Assembly (NCBI RefSeq): GCF_001889605.1 | Contig: NZ_CP018171.1 | Coordinates: 3,556,501-3,620,500 of the forward strand | DNA length: 64,000 bases | DNA from: Aquibium oceanicum | GTDB lineage: Bacteria; Pseudomonadota; Alphaproteobacteria; Rhizobiales; Rhizobiaceae | Direction of reading: 5' to 3' | Shown: one piece after another, positions 53,721 to 63,572 of the stretch | How the letters are laid out: every line of letters starts with the position of its first letter | Numbering within the stretch: position 1 is the first letter of the stretch | Made by a program: the position numbers and the translations under genes | Notes under the pieces: model-generated | The model's input: the letters and a program-made list of their open reading frames with translations, nothing else | Database searches by the model: none | Told to the model about the DNA's origin: nothing

Positions 53721-55751
53721 ATGACCGTCAGGGAAGGCGATCTCATCTGGAAGGGCGACGAGGCCTTCAGGACCGCGTCCAATCCCGCCCGGTTCATGGA
53801 CTGGCTGCGGCGCGAGCGCGGGCTGGATTTCGCCTCCTACGAGGCGATGCTGGACTGGTCGACGAACGAGATCGAGGCGTTCTGGGCCGCCATCTGGGAC
53901 TATTTCGGCATCATCTCCGAGACGCACTACGACTGCGTCCTCGAAGCCCGCACCATGCCGGGAGCCTCGTGGTTTCCCGGCAGCCGCGTCAACTACGCCG
54001 AGCACATCCTGCGCCGCGAGAACGATCATCCCGAACGCACCGTGTTCCATCACCTGTCCGAGAGCCGTCCGCTCGCCGAGATGAGCTGGGGCGAGCTTGG
54101 GTCCAGGGTCCGCATCCTGGCGACGCGGCTGCGCGAGCGCGGCGTCGGCCCCGGCGACCGCGTCGTCTCCTACATGCCGAACGTTCCGGAGACGATCATC
54201 GCCATGCTGGCGACCACGGCGATCGGCGCAATCTGGTCGTCGGCGGCGCCGGAATTCGGCGTCAAGACGGTCGCCGACCGCTTCTCGCAGATCGAGCCGA
54301 AGGTGCTCTTCGCCGCCGACGGATACCGCTTCGGCGGCAGGGACTTCGTCCGCGTGGCCGAGATCGAAGAGATCGCCGGCGGCCTGCCGAGCCTGGAGAC
54401 GATCGTGTGGCTCGACTATCTCGGCAACCGCGAGCGCCCGAGAACGCATGTTGACGATTTCGTCGGCTGGGACGAGATGACGGGAGGCGAGCCAGTGACG
54501 GCGGAGGATTTCCGCTACGAGCGCGTCGCGCACGACCATCCGCTGTGGATCCTGTTCTCCTCGGGCACGACGGGCCTGCCCAAGGCCATCGTGCACAGCC
54601 ATGTCGGCGTCATCGTCGAGCACTACAAGACGGCGGCGTTCCACCTGAACCTGCAGCCGCATTCCTGCATGTTCTTCTATTCCACCACCGGCTGGGTGAT
54701 GTGGAACTCGCTGCTGTGGGGACCGCTGATGGGCGGGCGCGTGGCGCTCTACGACGGCAGCCCCACCTATCCCGGCCCCGACCTCCTGTGGAAGCTCGCC
54801 GCCGACGTCGGCGCGACCTCCTTCGGTGCGAGCCCGACCTTCGTGGAGAATATGCGCAAGCAGGGCATCGTGCCTAATGCGCGCTACGACCTCTCGAAGC
54901 TGGAGAACGTCTTCCTCGCCGGCTCGCCGTCGACGCCCGAAACCTTCGTGTGGCTGCAGCAGGCTGTGAAGGAGGACCTCTGGATCACCTCGCAGTCCGG
55001 CGGGACCGAATTCTGCAGCGGCATCGTCGGCGGCGCCCCGATGCTGCCCGTCCATGCCGGCGAGATCCAGTCTCGCTGCCTGGCCGTCGACGTGCGCGTG
55101 CTCGACGACGAGGGGAAGGAACTGATCGGCGAGGTGGGCGAGATGGTGATCGCCAAACCGATGCCTTCCATGCCGATCTTCATGTGGGGCGACGAGGACT
55201 TTTCGCGTTACCGCGAGAGCTATTTCGACGTCTATCCCGGCCTGTGGCGGCACGGCGATTTCATGCTGATCAACGAGCGCGGCGGCTGCTACGTGCACGG
55301 GCGCTCGGATTCGACGCTGAACAGGTTCGGCGTGCGCATCGGCTCGGCCGAGATCTACCGCACGCTGGAGAAGGTCGACGGCGTGGTCGACAGCCTGATC
55401 GTGTGCATCGAGGAGCCCGGCGGCGGCTTCTACATGCCGCTGTTCGTGCAGCTTCGCGATGGTGCGGCGCTCGACGAGGCCCTGGCCGGGGAGATCCGTT
55501 CGCGCCTGCGCAGCGAGCGCAGCCCCCGCCACGTGCCCGACGAGGTGATCGCGGTGCCGGCGATCCCCTACACGCTGACCGGCAAGAAGATGGAGGTGCC
55601 GGTGCGCAAGCTCCTGATGGGCTGGCCAGCGGAAAAGGCCTACAGCCCGGATGCGATGCAGAACCGCCAGTCGATGGACTGGTTCATCGACTTCGCCCGC
55701 CGCCGCAGCGAGGGCGGCGCTGGGATGTACCAGAGCCTGGCGCGACGGTAG
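53721..55751 (+). CDS. Acetoacetate-CoA ligase
   Basis: About 676 residues, the length of acetoacetyl-CoA synthetases. An ANL-family enzyme with ILFSSGTTGLPKAIVHSHVG (ATP loop), a middle SQSGGTEFCSGIVG, GSAEIYRTLEKVDGVVDSL and a C-terminal TGKKMEVPVRKLL (catalytic lysine). It activates acetoacetate for ketone-body use or PHB cycling. ATG 53721 follows GAGG at a spacing of eight and lies after the tandem repeat. Confidence 0.92.
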   Translation: MTVREGDLIWKGDEAFRTASNPARFMDWLRRERGLDFASYEAMLDWSTNEIEAFWAAIWDYFGIISETHYDCVLEARTMPGASWFPGSRVNYAEHILRRENDHPERTVFHHLSESRPLAEMSWGELGSRVRILATRLRERGVGPGDRVVSYMPNVPETIIAMLATTAIGAIWSSAAPEFGVKTVADRFSQIEPKVLFAADGYRFGGRDFVRVAEIEEIAGGLPSLETIVWLDYLGNRERPRTHVDDFVGWDEMTGGEPVTAEDFRYERVAHDHPLWILFSSGTTGLPKAIVHSHVGVIVEHYKTAAFHLNLQPHSCMFFYSTTGWVMWNSLLWGPLMGGRVALYDGSPTYPGPDLLWKLAADVGATSFGASPTFVENMRKQGIVPNARYDLSKLENVFLAGSPSTPETFVWLQQAVKEDLWITSQSGGTEFCSGIVGGAPMLPVHAGEIQSRCLAVDVRVLDDEGKELIGEVGEMVIAKPMPSMPIFMWGDEDFSRYRESYFDVYPGLWRHGDFMLINERGGCYVHGRSDSTLNRFGVRIGSAEIYRTLEKVDGVVDSLIVCIEEPGGGFYMPLFVQLRDGAALDEALAGEIRSRLRSERSPRHVPDEVIAVPAIPYTLTGKKMEVPVRKLLMGWPAEKAYSPDAMQNRQSMDWFIDFARRRSEGGAGMYQSLARR

Positions 55752-55764
55752 CCGCCGCGGCAGG

Positions 55765-56643
55765 TCAGGCGAGCTTCAGGAGCTTCGCCGCGTTTTCCTT
55801 CAGCACCAGGGAACGCACCTCGTCCTTGATGCCGATCTTTTCGAAGTCGGCAAGCCAGCGGTCGGGCGTGATCGCCGGCCAGTCGGAGCCGAACAGCATT
55901 TTGTGCTTCAGGATGCTGTTGGTGTACTGGACGAGGATCGGCGGGAAGTACTTCGGCGACCAGCCCGAGAGGTCGATGTAGACGTTCGGCTTGTGGGTCG
56001 CGACCGACAGCGCCTCCTCCTGCCAGGGGAAGGACGGGTGCGCCAGGATGATCTTCATGTCCGGGAAGTCGACGGCGACGTCGTCGAGGTACATCGGGTT
56101 GGAGTATTTGAGCCGCATGCCCATGCCGCCCGGCATGCCCGAGCCGACGCCGGTCTGGCCGGTGTGGAAGAGCGCGATGGCGCCCTCCTCCGCGATCGCC
56201 TCGTACATGACGTAGGCACTGCGGTCGTTGGGGTAGAAGCCCTGCATGGTGGGGTGGAACTTGAAGCCCTTGATGCCGAAGTCGCGCATCAGGCGGCGTG
56301 CCTCGCGGGCGCCGGCCTTGCCCTTGGCCGGGTCGATCGAGGCGAAGGGGATCATGATGTCGCTGTTTGCGGCGGCGATCTCGGCCACTTCCTCGTTCTT
56401 GTAGCGGCGGAAGCCCGTCTCGCGCTCGGCATCGACGGGGAAGATCACGCAGCCGATCTTGCGCTCGCGATAGTAGGCCGCGGTCTCCTGCACCGTCGGC
56501 AGCATGCCCTTGGCGCCGGCCGGGTTGCGGAAGTATTTCGCCATGCCGGCCTGGAACTCGTCGTAGCCGTCGTCGCGCGGGCCGCAGCACGGTTCCTCCG
56601 CATGGGTGTGGATGTCGATCGCCACCAGTTCGTCGAGCTTCAT
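55765..56643 (-). CDS. Amidohydrolase_2 family protein (ACMSD-like TIM barrel)
   Basis: 292 residues. Metal ligands of the Amidohydro_2/ACMSD family are in order: AIDIHTHAEEP near residue 10, GFKFHPTMQGF, LFHTGQTG, ILAHPSFPW and LFGSDWPAITP. Members are non-oxidative decarboxylases or hydrolases of ring-derived acids. The gene is last in the leftward line paaI-paaK-tetR-paaX, so a role in aromatic breakdown is probable; the reaction is unknown. It ends 13 bases from the converging acetoacetyl-CoA synthetase gene. Confidence 0.8.
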   Translation of the reverse strand: MKLDELVAIDIHTHAEEPCCGPRDDGYDEFQAGMAKYFRNPAGAKGMLPTVQETAAYYRERKIGCVIFPVDAERETGFRRYKNEEVAEIAAANSDIMIPFASIDPAKGKAGAREARRLMRDFGIKGFKFHPTMQGFYPNDRSAYVMYEAIAEEGAIALFHTGQTGVGSGMPGGMGMRLKYSNPMYLDDVAVDFPDMKIILAHPSFPWQEEALSVATHKPNVYIDLSGWSPKYFPPILVQYTNSILKHKMLFGSDWPAITPDRWLADFEKIGIKDEVRSLVLKENAAKLLKLA

Positions 56644-56772
56644 GAAAATACCGGTCCCGTTTCGCGCGGCCGCCCCCAACCTCGAAGCGGCCGTCCTCTC
56701 GCGAGGAGGAATAGCGCTTCCGCCGCCAATGGCAACCATGTGCATGAAGGGAATGGCGAAGCGGGGCGGCTT

Positions 56773-57681
56773 CTAGCCGGGAGGTACAGGCCCCAGGCCT
56801 CCGAACCGTCCGGCAAACAGCGCCGGCTTCACCTGCCCCGGCATGCCCGCCCGGTCGAGCCAGGCCTCGCTCGGGCCGGCGAGTGCCGCGTACACAATTC
56901 GCACAGTCTCGCGCGCCTCCTCCCCCGGCCAGTCCGCCGGAAGCAACGCCTCGGGAAGGCCGGGATCGCGGAGCACGATGCGGCGCCAGGAGTGGTTGAC
57001 CAGCACGCGCGCGGCCATGGCGTCGAGCGGCGCCAGCGCCTCGCCCCGCGACAGCGCGGCGGCCAGCGGCGCGAGCTCGTCGCGCAGGTCGCGGTAGGCA
57101 TCGGCGATGCTTCCGAGCTGCCAGAGCCGGCCGACACCGTCCGGTATCCGCGCCGCCGCGCCGTCGATCACGAGCATGTCCTCCGGCAGGTCCTCCAGCG
57201 GGTCGGCGCCTTCGGTGTGCGGCTTCAGCCAGGCCGTCGGGCCGGTCGGGACGAAGCCCAGAGCCCGGAGCGACCGGCCGCGATCGCCGCGCCTTCCGCC
57301 GTCGCCTTCCGGCGAGACCGCGACGATCCAGCGCCCGTCCCAGGCCGGCGGGCCGGCGGCGTAGATGCGCCGCGTGGCGAGGTCGAAGGCGTGACGCCCT
57401 TCCTCCGCCAGCCGGTAGAAGCTGTTGCGGCCGCCGCGCTCGCGCGTCACCCAGTGGTCGGCCGCCAGCCGCGACATCGCGGTGCGCACCGCGCCGGGCT
57501 CGACGCGCAGCCGCGCCATCAGCTCCTGCAGCACCGACAGCGGCACCTGCCCGCCGCGCGGCACGACGCCATCGCCGAAGACGGTGATGACGAGCGACCA
57601 CACCCGCAGCCGCCCTCGCTCGTGCAGGCGGTCGATCATGCGATCGAGGATCATGGGCGCGGATGGCGGCTCGGCATTCAT
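56773..57681 (-). CDS. paaX: PaaX-family transcriptional repressor
   Basis: 302 residues. PaaX proteins are GntR-like repressors of phenylacetate genes that release DNA on binding phenylacetyl-CoA. The N-terminal winged helix (VPLSVLQELMARLRVEPGAV, RTAMSRLAADHWVTRERGGR NS) and the PaaX_C region (LFAGRFGGLGP end) are visible. ATG 57681 fits the family; a TTG at 57717 is possible. It sits 99 bases after tetR, in the same direction. Confidence 0.86.
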   Translation of the reverse strand: MNAEPPSAPMILDRMIDRLHERGRLRVWSLVITVFGDGVVPRGGQVPLSVLQELMARLRVEPGAVRTAMSRLAADHWVTRERGGRNSFYRLAEEGRHAFDLATRRIYAAGPPAWDGRWIVAVSPEGDGGRRGDRGRSLRALGFVPTGPTAWLKPHTEGADPLEDLPEDMLVIDGAAARIPDGVGRLWQLGSIADAYRDLRDELAPLAAALSRGEALAPLDAMAARVLVNHSWRRIVLRDPGLPEALLPADWPGEEARETVRIVYAALAGPSEAWLDRAGMPGQVKPALFAGRFGGLGPVPPG

Positions 57682-57780
57682 CGCGTCCAGATGACATGCC
57701 GGGTTCGGGTCAGGCAAGCAGCGGCACGTTCGGAGACCGTCGCGGGAAGCGATCGCGACATACCGGCGAACGTTCGGCCG

Positions 57781-58377
57781 TCAGGTCAGGCCGCGGATTC
57801 CGCCAACCAGCAGCTTCGTCGCGAGCCCGGCATACTCCCGCCGGCTGACCGGGCCGCCGTCGCGGAACCACATGTAGAACCAGTTCAGCATGCCGAAGAG
57901 GCTCATCGTCACCGGCTTGAGCAGCGGCGTGCCCTCGAAGGCCTCGGGATCGATCGCGCGCACGGCCTCGGCGAAGCGCGCGACGAGGTCGCGTTCGAGC
58001 GATTTCAGCCGGGCCTGGTCGGCTTCGGGGAGCAGCTGCATGGCGCCGATTTGCAGCTTGTGCTCGGCGTCGGCGTCGCGATAGGCCTCCAGCAGCGCCG
58101 CGACCAGGCGCTCCAGACGCTCCTCCGCCGGCAGGCTCGCCTCGTCGGCCGCGTCGACGGCATCGATCAGCTCTTCCAGGTGCGAGTTGACGATGTCGAA
58201 GAGCAGCGCCTCCTTCGACGCGTAGTAATGGTAGAGCAGCGCCTTTGACACGCCGCATTCGGCAGCGACGCCGGCCATCGAGGCGCGGTCGTAGCCGTCG
58301 CGCGCGAACACGCTCGCCGCCTGGTGCAGCATGGCCTGGCGTTTGTCGTCGTAATCCTTGGCGCGGGTACGGGCCAT
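57781..58377 (-). CDS. TetR-family repressor of the phenylacetate block
   Basis: 198 residues. N-terminal TetR DNA-binding domain (MLHQAASVFARDGYDRASMA, VAAECGVSKALLYHYYASKE) and a ligand domain ending NWFYMWFRDGGPVSRREYAG. TetR proteins in this position, sometimes named PaaR, control aromatic acyl-CoA pathways. The perfect palindrome at 60244-60257 in the paaI/P450 gap is a reasonable operator. The gene starts 22 bases after paaK. Confidence 0.86.
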   Translation of the reverse strand: MARTRAKDYDDKRQAMLHQAASVFARDGYDRASMAGVAAECGVSKALLYHYYASKEALLFDIVNSHLEELIDAVDAADEASLPAEERLERLVAALLEAYRDADAEHKLQIGAMQLLPEADQARLKSLERDLVARFAEAVRAIDPEAFEGTPLLKPVTMSLFGMLNWFYMWFRDGGPVSRREYAGLATKLLVGGIRGLT

Positions 58378-58399
58378 CAGGTGTCGACCATGAGGCTGC

Positions 58400-59710
58400 C
58401 TAGCCCTTCGGCCGGTTGTCGACGATGCGCTGCGCCTTGCCCTGGCTGCGCGCGACCTTCTCCGGCTCGGTGACGTTGACCCGCACGCTGACGCCGACCA
58501 CGTCCTTGACGCGCTCACGCAGCCGGTGGCCGGCGCTCATGCGCGCGTCGTCGGCGGTGTGCGTCACGGCGGCTTCCACATGGACGATCATCTCGTCCAT
58601 GCGGCCTTCGCGGATCAGCTCGATCTGGAAATGCGGCGCCAGTCCCTCGACGGCCAGGATCTGCTCCTCGATCTGCGTCGGGAAGACGTTGACGCCGCGC
58701 AGGATCATCATATCGTCGGAGCGTCCGGTGATCTTCTCCATGCGCCGCATGGTGCGCGCGGTCCCCGGCAGGAGCCGCGTCAGGTCGCGCGTGCGGTAGC
58801 GGATGACCGGGAAAGCCTCCTTGGAAAGCGAGGTGAAGACGAGTTCGCCCTGCCCGCCGTCGTCGACGGGATCGCCGGTGATCGGGTCGATCACCTCCGG
58901 ATAGAAATGGTCCTCCCAGATGTGCAGCCCGTCCTTGGTCTCCACGCACTCGTTGGCGACGCCGGGACCCATCACCTCCGACAGCCCGTAGATGTCGACG
59001 GCATGCATGTCGAAGGCGTCCTCGATCTCGGCCCGCATGGCGTTGGTCCATGGTTCGGCGCCGAAGATGCCGACCTGGAGCGGGCTCTGGCGCGGGTCGA
59101 GCCCCTGGGCGCGGTACTCGTCGAGGATGGAGAGCATGTAGGATGGCGTCACCATGATGGTGGTGGCGCGGAAATCCTCGATCAGCGTCACCTGCCGCGC
59201 GGTCATGCCGCCCGAGCACGGAACGACGGTGCAGCCCAGTCGCTCCGCCCCGTAGTGGGCGCCGAGCCCGCCGGTGAACAGGCCGTATCCGTAGGAGATG
59301 TGGACGATGTCGCCCGGCCGCGTGCCCGACGCGCGCATCGAGCGCGCCACGCATTCGGCCCACACCTCGATGTCGTTGCGCGTGTAGCCGACCACGGTGG
59401 GCTTGCCGGTCGTTCCCGAGGAGGCATGGACGCGCACCACCTTCTCGCGCGGGACCGCGAACATGCCGAAGGGGTAGTTCTCGCGCAAATCCTGCTTGGA
59501 CGTGAAGGGGAATTTCTTCAGGTCCGAAAGCTGCTTCAGGTCGTCGGGATGGACACCTGCCGCGTCAAAGCTCTTCCGGTAGTGCGCGACGTTGTCGTAG
59601 GCGTGCTTGAGCGACCATTTCAGCCGCGAAAGCTGCAGCGCCGCGATCTCGTCGCGCGAGGCGATCTCGATCGGATCGAGATCCTGCTTGTTCGGTGTCA
59701 GATCCCTCAT
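58400..59710 (-). CDS. paaK: Phenylacetate-CoA ligase
   Basis: 436 residues. Activates phenylacetate to phenylacetyl-CoA with ATP. Motifs: VRVHASSGTTGKPTVVGYTR (ATP loop), YGLSEVMGPGVANE, YRTRDLTRLLPG, and MRRMEKITGRSDDMMILRGV; the length is normal. GGGAGGAAC precedes the ATG. It follows paaI by 37 bases. Confidence 0.94.
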   Translation of the reverse strand: MRDLTPNKQDLDPIEIASRDEIAALQLSRLKWSLKHAYDNVAHYRKSFDAAGVHPDDLKQLSDLKKFPFTSKQDLRENYPFGMFAVPREKVVRVHASSGTTGKPTVVGYTRNDIEVWAECVARSMRASGTRPGDIVHISYGYGLFTGGLGAHYGAERLGCTVVPCSGGMTARQVTLIEDFRATTIMVTPSYMLSILDEYRAQGLDPRQSPLQVGIFGAEPWTNAMRAEIEDAFDMHAVDIYGLSEVMGPGVANECVETKDGLHIWEDHFYPEVIDPITGDPVDDGGQGELVFTSLSKEAFPVIRYRTRDLTRLLPGTARTMRRMEKITGRSDDMMILRGVNVFPTQIEEQILAVEGLAPHFQIELIREGRMDEMIVHVEAAVTHTADDARMSAGHRLRERVKDVVGVSVRVNVTEPEKVARSQGKAQRIVDNRPKG

Positions 59711-59747
59711 GTCGTTCCTCCCACGGACGCCCTCTGCCTCACGCGGC

Positions 59748-60188
59748 TCAGGCAGCGTCCTCGTCGAAATGCCTGCCCTCGATCGCCCGCGATGCGCCGC
59801 GGAATTCGGCGATCAGCCTGCCGGACTGATCGGTGACCCGGACGTCGTAGAGCCCGGAGCGGCCGAAGCGGGTCACTTCCTTCGCCGTCGCCTCCAGCCT
59901 GTCGCCGAGCCTCCCGGGCGCGACGAAGGTGATGACGTTGTGCTGCGCCACCACGAGCTGATTGTAGGAATTGCAGGCGAAAGCGAAGGCCGAGTCGGCG
60001 AGCGTGAAGATGAAACCGCCGTGGCAGATGTCGTGGCCGTTGGTGTGATGTTTTTCCACCGTCATCGACATGGTGGCGGTGCCGGGGCCGACGGCGTCGA
60101 GTGAGGCTCCAAGCCATTTCGAGGCATCGTCGCGCGCCCACATCGCGTCCGCCGAGCGCCGCGCGATCTCCTCAGCCGTCAGTGCCAT
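59748..60188 (-). CDS. paaI: Hydroxyphenylacetyl-CoA thioesterase PaaI
   Basis: 146 residues of the hot-dog fold: HHTNGHDICHGGFIFTLADS is the PaaI active-site signature (with the aspartate in LADSAFAFACNSY). It rescues CoA from dead-end phenylacetyl-CoA products. GGGAGG precedes the ATG at 60188. First gene of the leftward operon. Confidence 0.92.
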   Translation of the reverse strand: MALTAEEIARRSADAMWARDDASKWLGASLDAVGPGTATMSMTVEKHHTNGHDICHGGFIFTLADSAFAFACNSYNQLVVAQHNVITFVAPGRLGDRLEATAKEVTRFGRSGLYDVRVTDQSGRLIAEFRGASRAIEGRHFDEDAA

Positions 60189-60243
60189 CCGAGCCTCCCT
60201 GCCCGCGCCCCTCCCAGGGCATCGTGGCGGGAGACTTGCATAA

Positions 60244-60257
60244 ACCGGCCGGCCGGT
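60244..60257. promoter_or_regulatory. Perfect 14-bp palindrome between paaI and the P450 gene
   Basis: ACCGGCCGGCCGGT reads the same on both strands and is centred in the 122-base divergent gap, next to AT-rich promoter-like sequence (TCAATAATACGCAT). A TetR-type or PaaX-type repressor encoded in the leftward operon is the likely binder, controlling both directions. Confidence 0.55.
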
Positions 60258-60310
60258 CAATAATACGCATGGAGCCGCCCGCGACCGGCTCCGCGCTTGG
60301 GAGGAGCGAC

Positions 60311-61525
60311 ATGCAGGCGGAACGATCTCTCGCCGAGGAGTTCGACATCGGCGCACTGACGCCCGGCTTCGCCGAGGACCCCTTCCCGGTCTACCGCGCC
60401 CTGCTCGACCATGCGCCGCTGAAGCGCTTCCGCGACGGATCGGTGATGCTGTCGCGCCACGCCGACCTCGACCGCGTCTACCGGGACACAAAGACCTTCT
60501 CGTCGGACAAGAAGGTGGAGTTTTTGCCGAAGTTTGGCCGCACGCCGCTCTACGAGCATCATACGACCAGCCTCGTCTTCAACGATCCGCCGCTGCACAC
60601 GCGTGTGCGCAAGATCATGATGGGGGCGCTGACCCCACGGGCGATCGCGGCGATGGAGCCGGGTCTCGTCGAGCTCGTGGACGGCCTGCTCGACCGCATC
60701 GCCGACAAGGGCGAGGTCGACCTGATCGAGGATTTCGCCGCCGCCATTCCGCTCGAAGTGATCGGCAACCTCTTCGTCATGCCGCACGAGGAGCGCGGTC
60801 CCCTGCGCGACTGGTCGCTGGCGATCCTCGGCGCGCTGGAGCCTGTGCTGACGCAGGAACAGCAGGAGCGCGGCAACCGCGCCGTGAGCGACTTCAAGGC
60901 CTATCTCGGCGAGCTGGCGGAAAAGCGGCGCGCCAGCCCGGGCGATCCCGCCACCGATGTGCTGACCCGCCTCATCAATGGCAATGACGGCGAACTGCTC
61001 TCGGATACGGAACTGCTTCAGAATTGCATCTTCATCCTCAACGCCGGCCACGAGACCACGACCAACCTGATCGGCAACGCGCTGCACGAACTCACCCGCT
61101 GGCCAGAGGAGCGCCGGCGGCTGGCTGAGAACCCGGACCTCATCGATACGGCCGTGGACGAATTCCTGCGCTTCCAGAGCCCGAACCAGCTCGGCAACCG
61201 CATGACCGTGGAGGCCTGCGAATTTCACAGCGAGACGATCGAGCCCGGCACGCGCATCCATCTGGCGATCGGCGCGGCGAACCGCGATCCGCGCCAGTTT
61301 CCCGATCCGGACCGGCTCGACGTCGCCCGCAAGCCCAACCGCCACCTCGCCTTCGCGCAGGGCCCGCATCTGTGCGCCGGCTTCTCGCTCGCGCGCATGG
61401 AAGGCCGCATCGCCGTCTCGCGCTTCCTCGGGCGTTTTCCGGACTACCGCCTCGCCGGCGAGCCGAAACGCACCGGCCGCGTGCGGTTTCGCGGGTTTTC
61501 GACGCTGCCGGCGCGGATCGCCTGA
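60311..61525 (+). CDS. Cytochrome P450
   Basis: 404 residues, soluble bacterial class. The I-helix oxygen motif is NAGHETTTNLIGN, the ExxR motif EFLRF with surrounding DTAVDEFLRFQSPNQLGNR, and the haem loop FAQGPHLCAGFSLARME with the thiolate cysteine (~359). GAGGAG precedes the ATG. No ferredoxin or reductase gene is visible nearby. It is 17 bases before paaZ and divergent from paaI, an unusual member of a phenylacetate cluster; ring or side-chain hydroxylation before CoA activation is possible. Confidence 0.93.
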   Translation: MQAERSLAEEFDIGALTPGFAEDPFPVYRALLDHAPLKRFRDGSVMLSRHADLDRVYRDTKTFSSDKKVEFLPKFGRTPLYEHHTTSLVFNDPPLHTRVRKIMMGALTPRAIAAMEPGLVELVDGLLDRIADKGEVDLIEDFAAAIPLEVIGNLFVMPHEERGPLRDWSLAILGALEPVLTQEQQERGNRAVSDFKAYLGELAEKRRASPGDPATDVLTRLINGNDGELLSDTELLQNCIFILNAGHETTTNLIGNALHELTRWPEERRRLAENPDLIDTAVDEFLRFQSPNQLGNRMTVEACEFHSETIEPGTRIHLAIGAANRDPRQFPDPDRLDVARKPNRHLAFAQGPHLCAGFSLARMEGRIAVSRFLGRFPDYRLAGEPKRTGRVRFRGFSTLPARIA

Positions 61526-61542
61526 ACAACAGGAGTTTTTCC

Positions 61543-63567
61543 ATGACCATCCTCTCGCTCAACAGCTACGCCGCCGGCAAATGGGTCGCGCCTTCGGGCA
61601 GAATCTCGGACCTGAAGAGCGCGGTGGACGGTCGCGTGATCGCCCGGCTCGGCGCAGAGCTCGACTTCGAACGCATGACCGACCACGCGCGCAAGGTGGG
61701 CGGACCGGCGCTGCGGGAACTCACCTTCCACCAGCGCGCGGCCATGCTGAAGGCGCTGGCGCAGTATCTGAACGAGCGCCGCGACGCGCTATACGAGCTC
61801 TCCTACGACACCGGCGCGACCAAGACCGATTCCATGATCGACATCGACGGCGGCATCGGGACGATGTTCGTCTACGCCTCGAAGGGGCGGCGCGAACTGC
61901 CCGACGACGTCATCTATGTGGACGGCAATCTCGAACAGCTCGGCAAGACGGGCGCCTTCCTCGGCCAGCACGTGGCGACGTCGCTGCAGGGCGTGGCGGT
62001 GCACATCAATGCATTCAATTTCCCGGTCTGGGGCATGCTGGAAAAGCTTGCGCCGACGCTGCTTGCCGGCGTGCCCGCAATCGTCAAGCCGGCCTCGGCC
62101 ACCGCGTGGCTCGCCGAGGCCGCCTTCCGCATGATGATCGAGTCCGGCGTGCTGCCGGACGGCGCGGTGCAGTTCGTCGCCGGCTCCACCGGCGACCTGC
62201 TTGATCGCCTGGGCTCGCAGGACGTGGTCTCCTTCACCGGTTCGGCGGCGACGGCCGGCATGCTGCGCTCCAACGAAAACCTGCTCGGCAATGCGGTTCG
62301 CTTCGTTGCCGAACAGGATTCGCTCAACGCCACCATTCTGGGGCCCGACGCCGCACCCGGAACGCCGGAGTTCGACATTTTCGTGCGCGAGGTGCACCGC
62401 GAGATGACCGCCAAGGCCGGCCAGAAATGCACCGCCATCCGCCGCGTGCTGGTTCCGGCCGAACACCAGGAGGCCGTCATCGAGGCGATCTCGGAACGTC
62501 TGGCGAAGACCGTGGTTGGCGACCCTCGCGCGGAGGCCACGAAGATGGGGGCGCTGGCGAGCCTTGGCCAGCGCGAGGATGTGCTTGAGAAGGCGCGGCT
62601 CATCGGCTCGGAGGCACGGCTCGTCTTCGGCAGCACGGACGGTTCGCGGCCAGATGGCGTGGATGCTGAGGGCGCTTTCGTCTCGCCGATGCTGTTTTCC
62701 TGCGACGATCCGGACAGAGCCGAGAACGTGCACTCGGTCGAGGCGTTCGGGCCGGTCTCGACCGTCATGGCCTATCGCGATCTCGATCATGCGACCGCGC
62801 TCGCCAACCGGGGCGCGGGCTCGCTGGTCGCCTCGGTGTTCACCCACGATCCGCAGGTCGCCCGCAAGGTCGTGCTGGCCTCCGGCGCCTGGCACGGGCG
62901 CCTCTATTTCGCCAACCGCGACACCGGCAAGGAGGCGACCGGCCACGGCTCTCCCCTGCCCCATCTCGTCCATGGCGGACCGGGGCGCGCCGGCGGCGGC
63001 GAGGAGATGGGCGGCATCCGCGGCGTCATGCACTACATGCAGCGCACCGCGATCCAGGCGAGCCCGGATTTGCTTACCGGCATCACGCGGAGCTGGGTAA
63101 AAGGTGCGAGGACAAGGACCGGGGACGCGCATCCCTTCCGGATGACCTTCGGGGAACTTGAGATCGGGGACGCCATTGGCACTCCTTGGCGCGACGTGAC
63201 GCTGGCCGACGTCGAGCACTTCGCCGAGTTCACGGGGGATAACTTCTATGCCCACATGGACGAGGAAGCAGCGAAGGCGAACCCGTTCTTTCCGGGCCGC
63301 GTCGCCCACGGCTACCTGATCCTGTCCTTCGCAGCCGGCCTCTTCGTCGATCCGGCGCCCGGCCCGGTGCTCGCAAACTACGGCCTCGACAATCTGCGCT
63401 TCATGAAGCCGGTCTCGCCGGGCGATCGTATCACGGTGAACCTCATCGTGAAGGAGAAGACACCCCGCAATGCGGAATACGGAGAAGTTCGTTGGGTCGT
63501 CGCGGTCACCAACCAGGATGGAGAACAGGTCGCGGGCTACGAACTGCTTACGATGAACGCGATGTAG
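61543..63567 (+). CDS. paaZ: Bifunctional oxepin-CoA hydrolase/3-oxo-5,6-dehydrosuberyl-CoA semialdehyde dehydrogenase PaaZ
   Basis: 674 residues, two domains. The aldehyde dehydrogenase part (~1-520) has [37 protein letters not shown] and [14 protein letters not shown] with the catalytic cysteine. The C-terminal MaoC hydratase part (~535-674) has [20 protein letters not shown], whose aspartate and histidine are the hydrolase pair, and [11 protein letters not shown]. PaaZ opens and oxidises the ring-derived oxepin-CoA. AGGAG precedes ATG 61543. The paaABCDE epoxidase genes are not in the window. Confidence 0.93.
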   Translation: MTILSLNSYAAGKWVAPSGRISDLKSAVDGRVIARLGAELDFERMTDHARKVGGPALRELTFHQRAAMLKALAQYLNERRDALYELSYDTGATKTDSMIDIDGGIGTMFVYASKGRRELPDDVIYVDGNLEQLGKTGAFLGQHVATSLQGVAVHINAFNFPVWGMLEKLAPTLLAGVPAIVKPASATAWLAEAAFRMMIESGVLPDGAVQFVAGSTGDLLDRLGSQDVVSFTGSAATAGMLRSNENLLGNAVRFVAEQDSLNATILGPDAAPGTPEFDIFVREVHREMTAKAGQKCTAIRRVLVPAEHQEAVIEAISERLAKTVVGDPRAEATKMGALASLGQREDVLEKARLIGSEARLVFGSTDGSRPDGVDAEGAFVSPMLFSCDDPDRAENVHSVEAFGPVSTVMAYRDLDHATALANRGAGSLVASVFTHDPQVARKVVLASGAWHGRLYFANRDTGKEATGHGSPLPHLVHGGPGRAGGGEEMGGIRGVMHYMQRTAIQASPDLLTGITRSWVKGARTRTGDAHPFRMTFGELEIGDAIGTPWRDVTLADVEHFAEFTGDNFYAHMDEEAAKANPFFPGRVAHGYLILSFAAGLFVDPAPGPVLANYGLDNLRFMKPVSPGDRITVNLIVKEKTPRNAEYGEVRWVVAVTNQDGEQVAGYELLTMNAM

Positions 63568-63572
63568 GAGCG

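Noticed and set aside
53613-55532. Open frame of about 640 codons antisense to the acetoacetyl-CoA synthetase gene
   Set aside because: Arg/Ala/His-rich shadow without motifs; the sense gene has complete ANL-family motifs.
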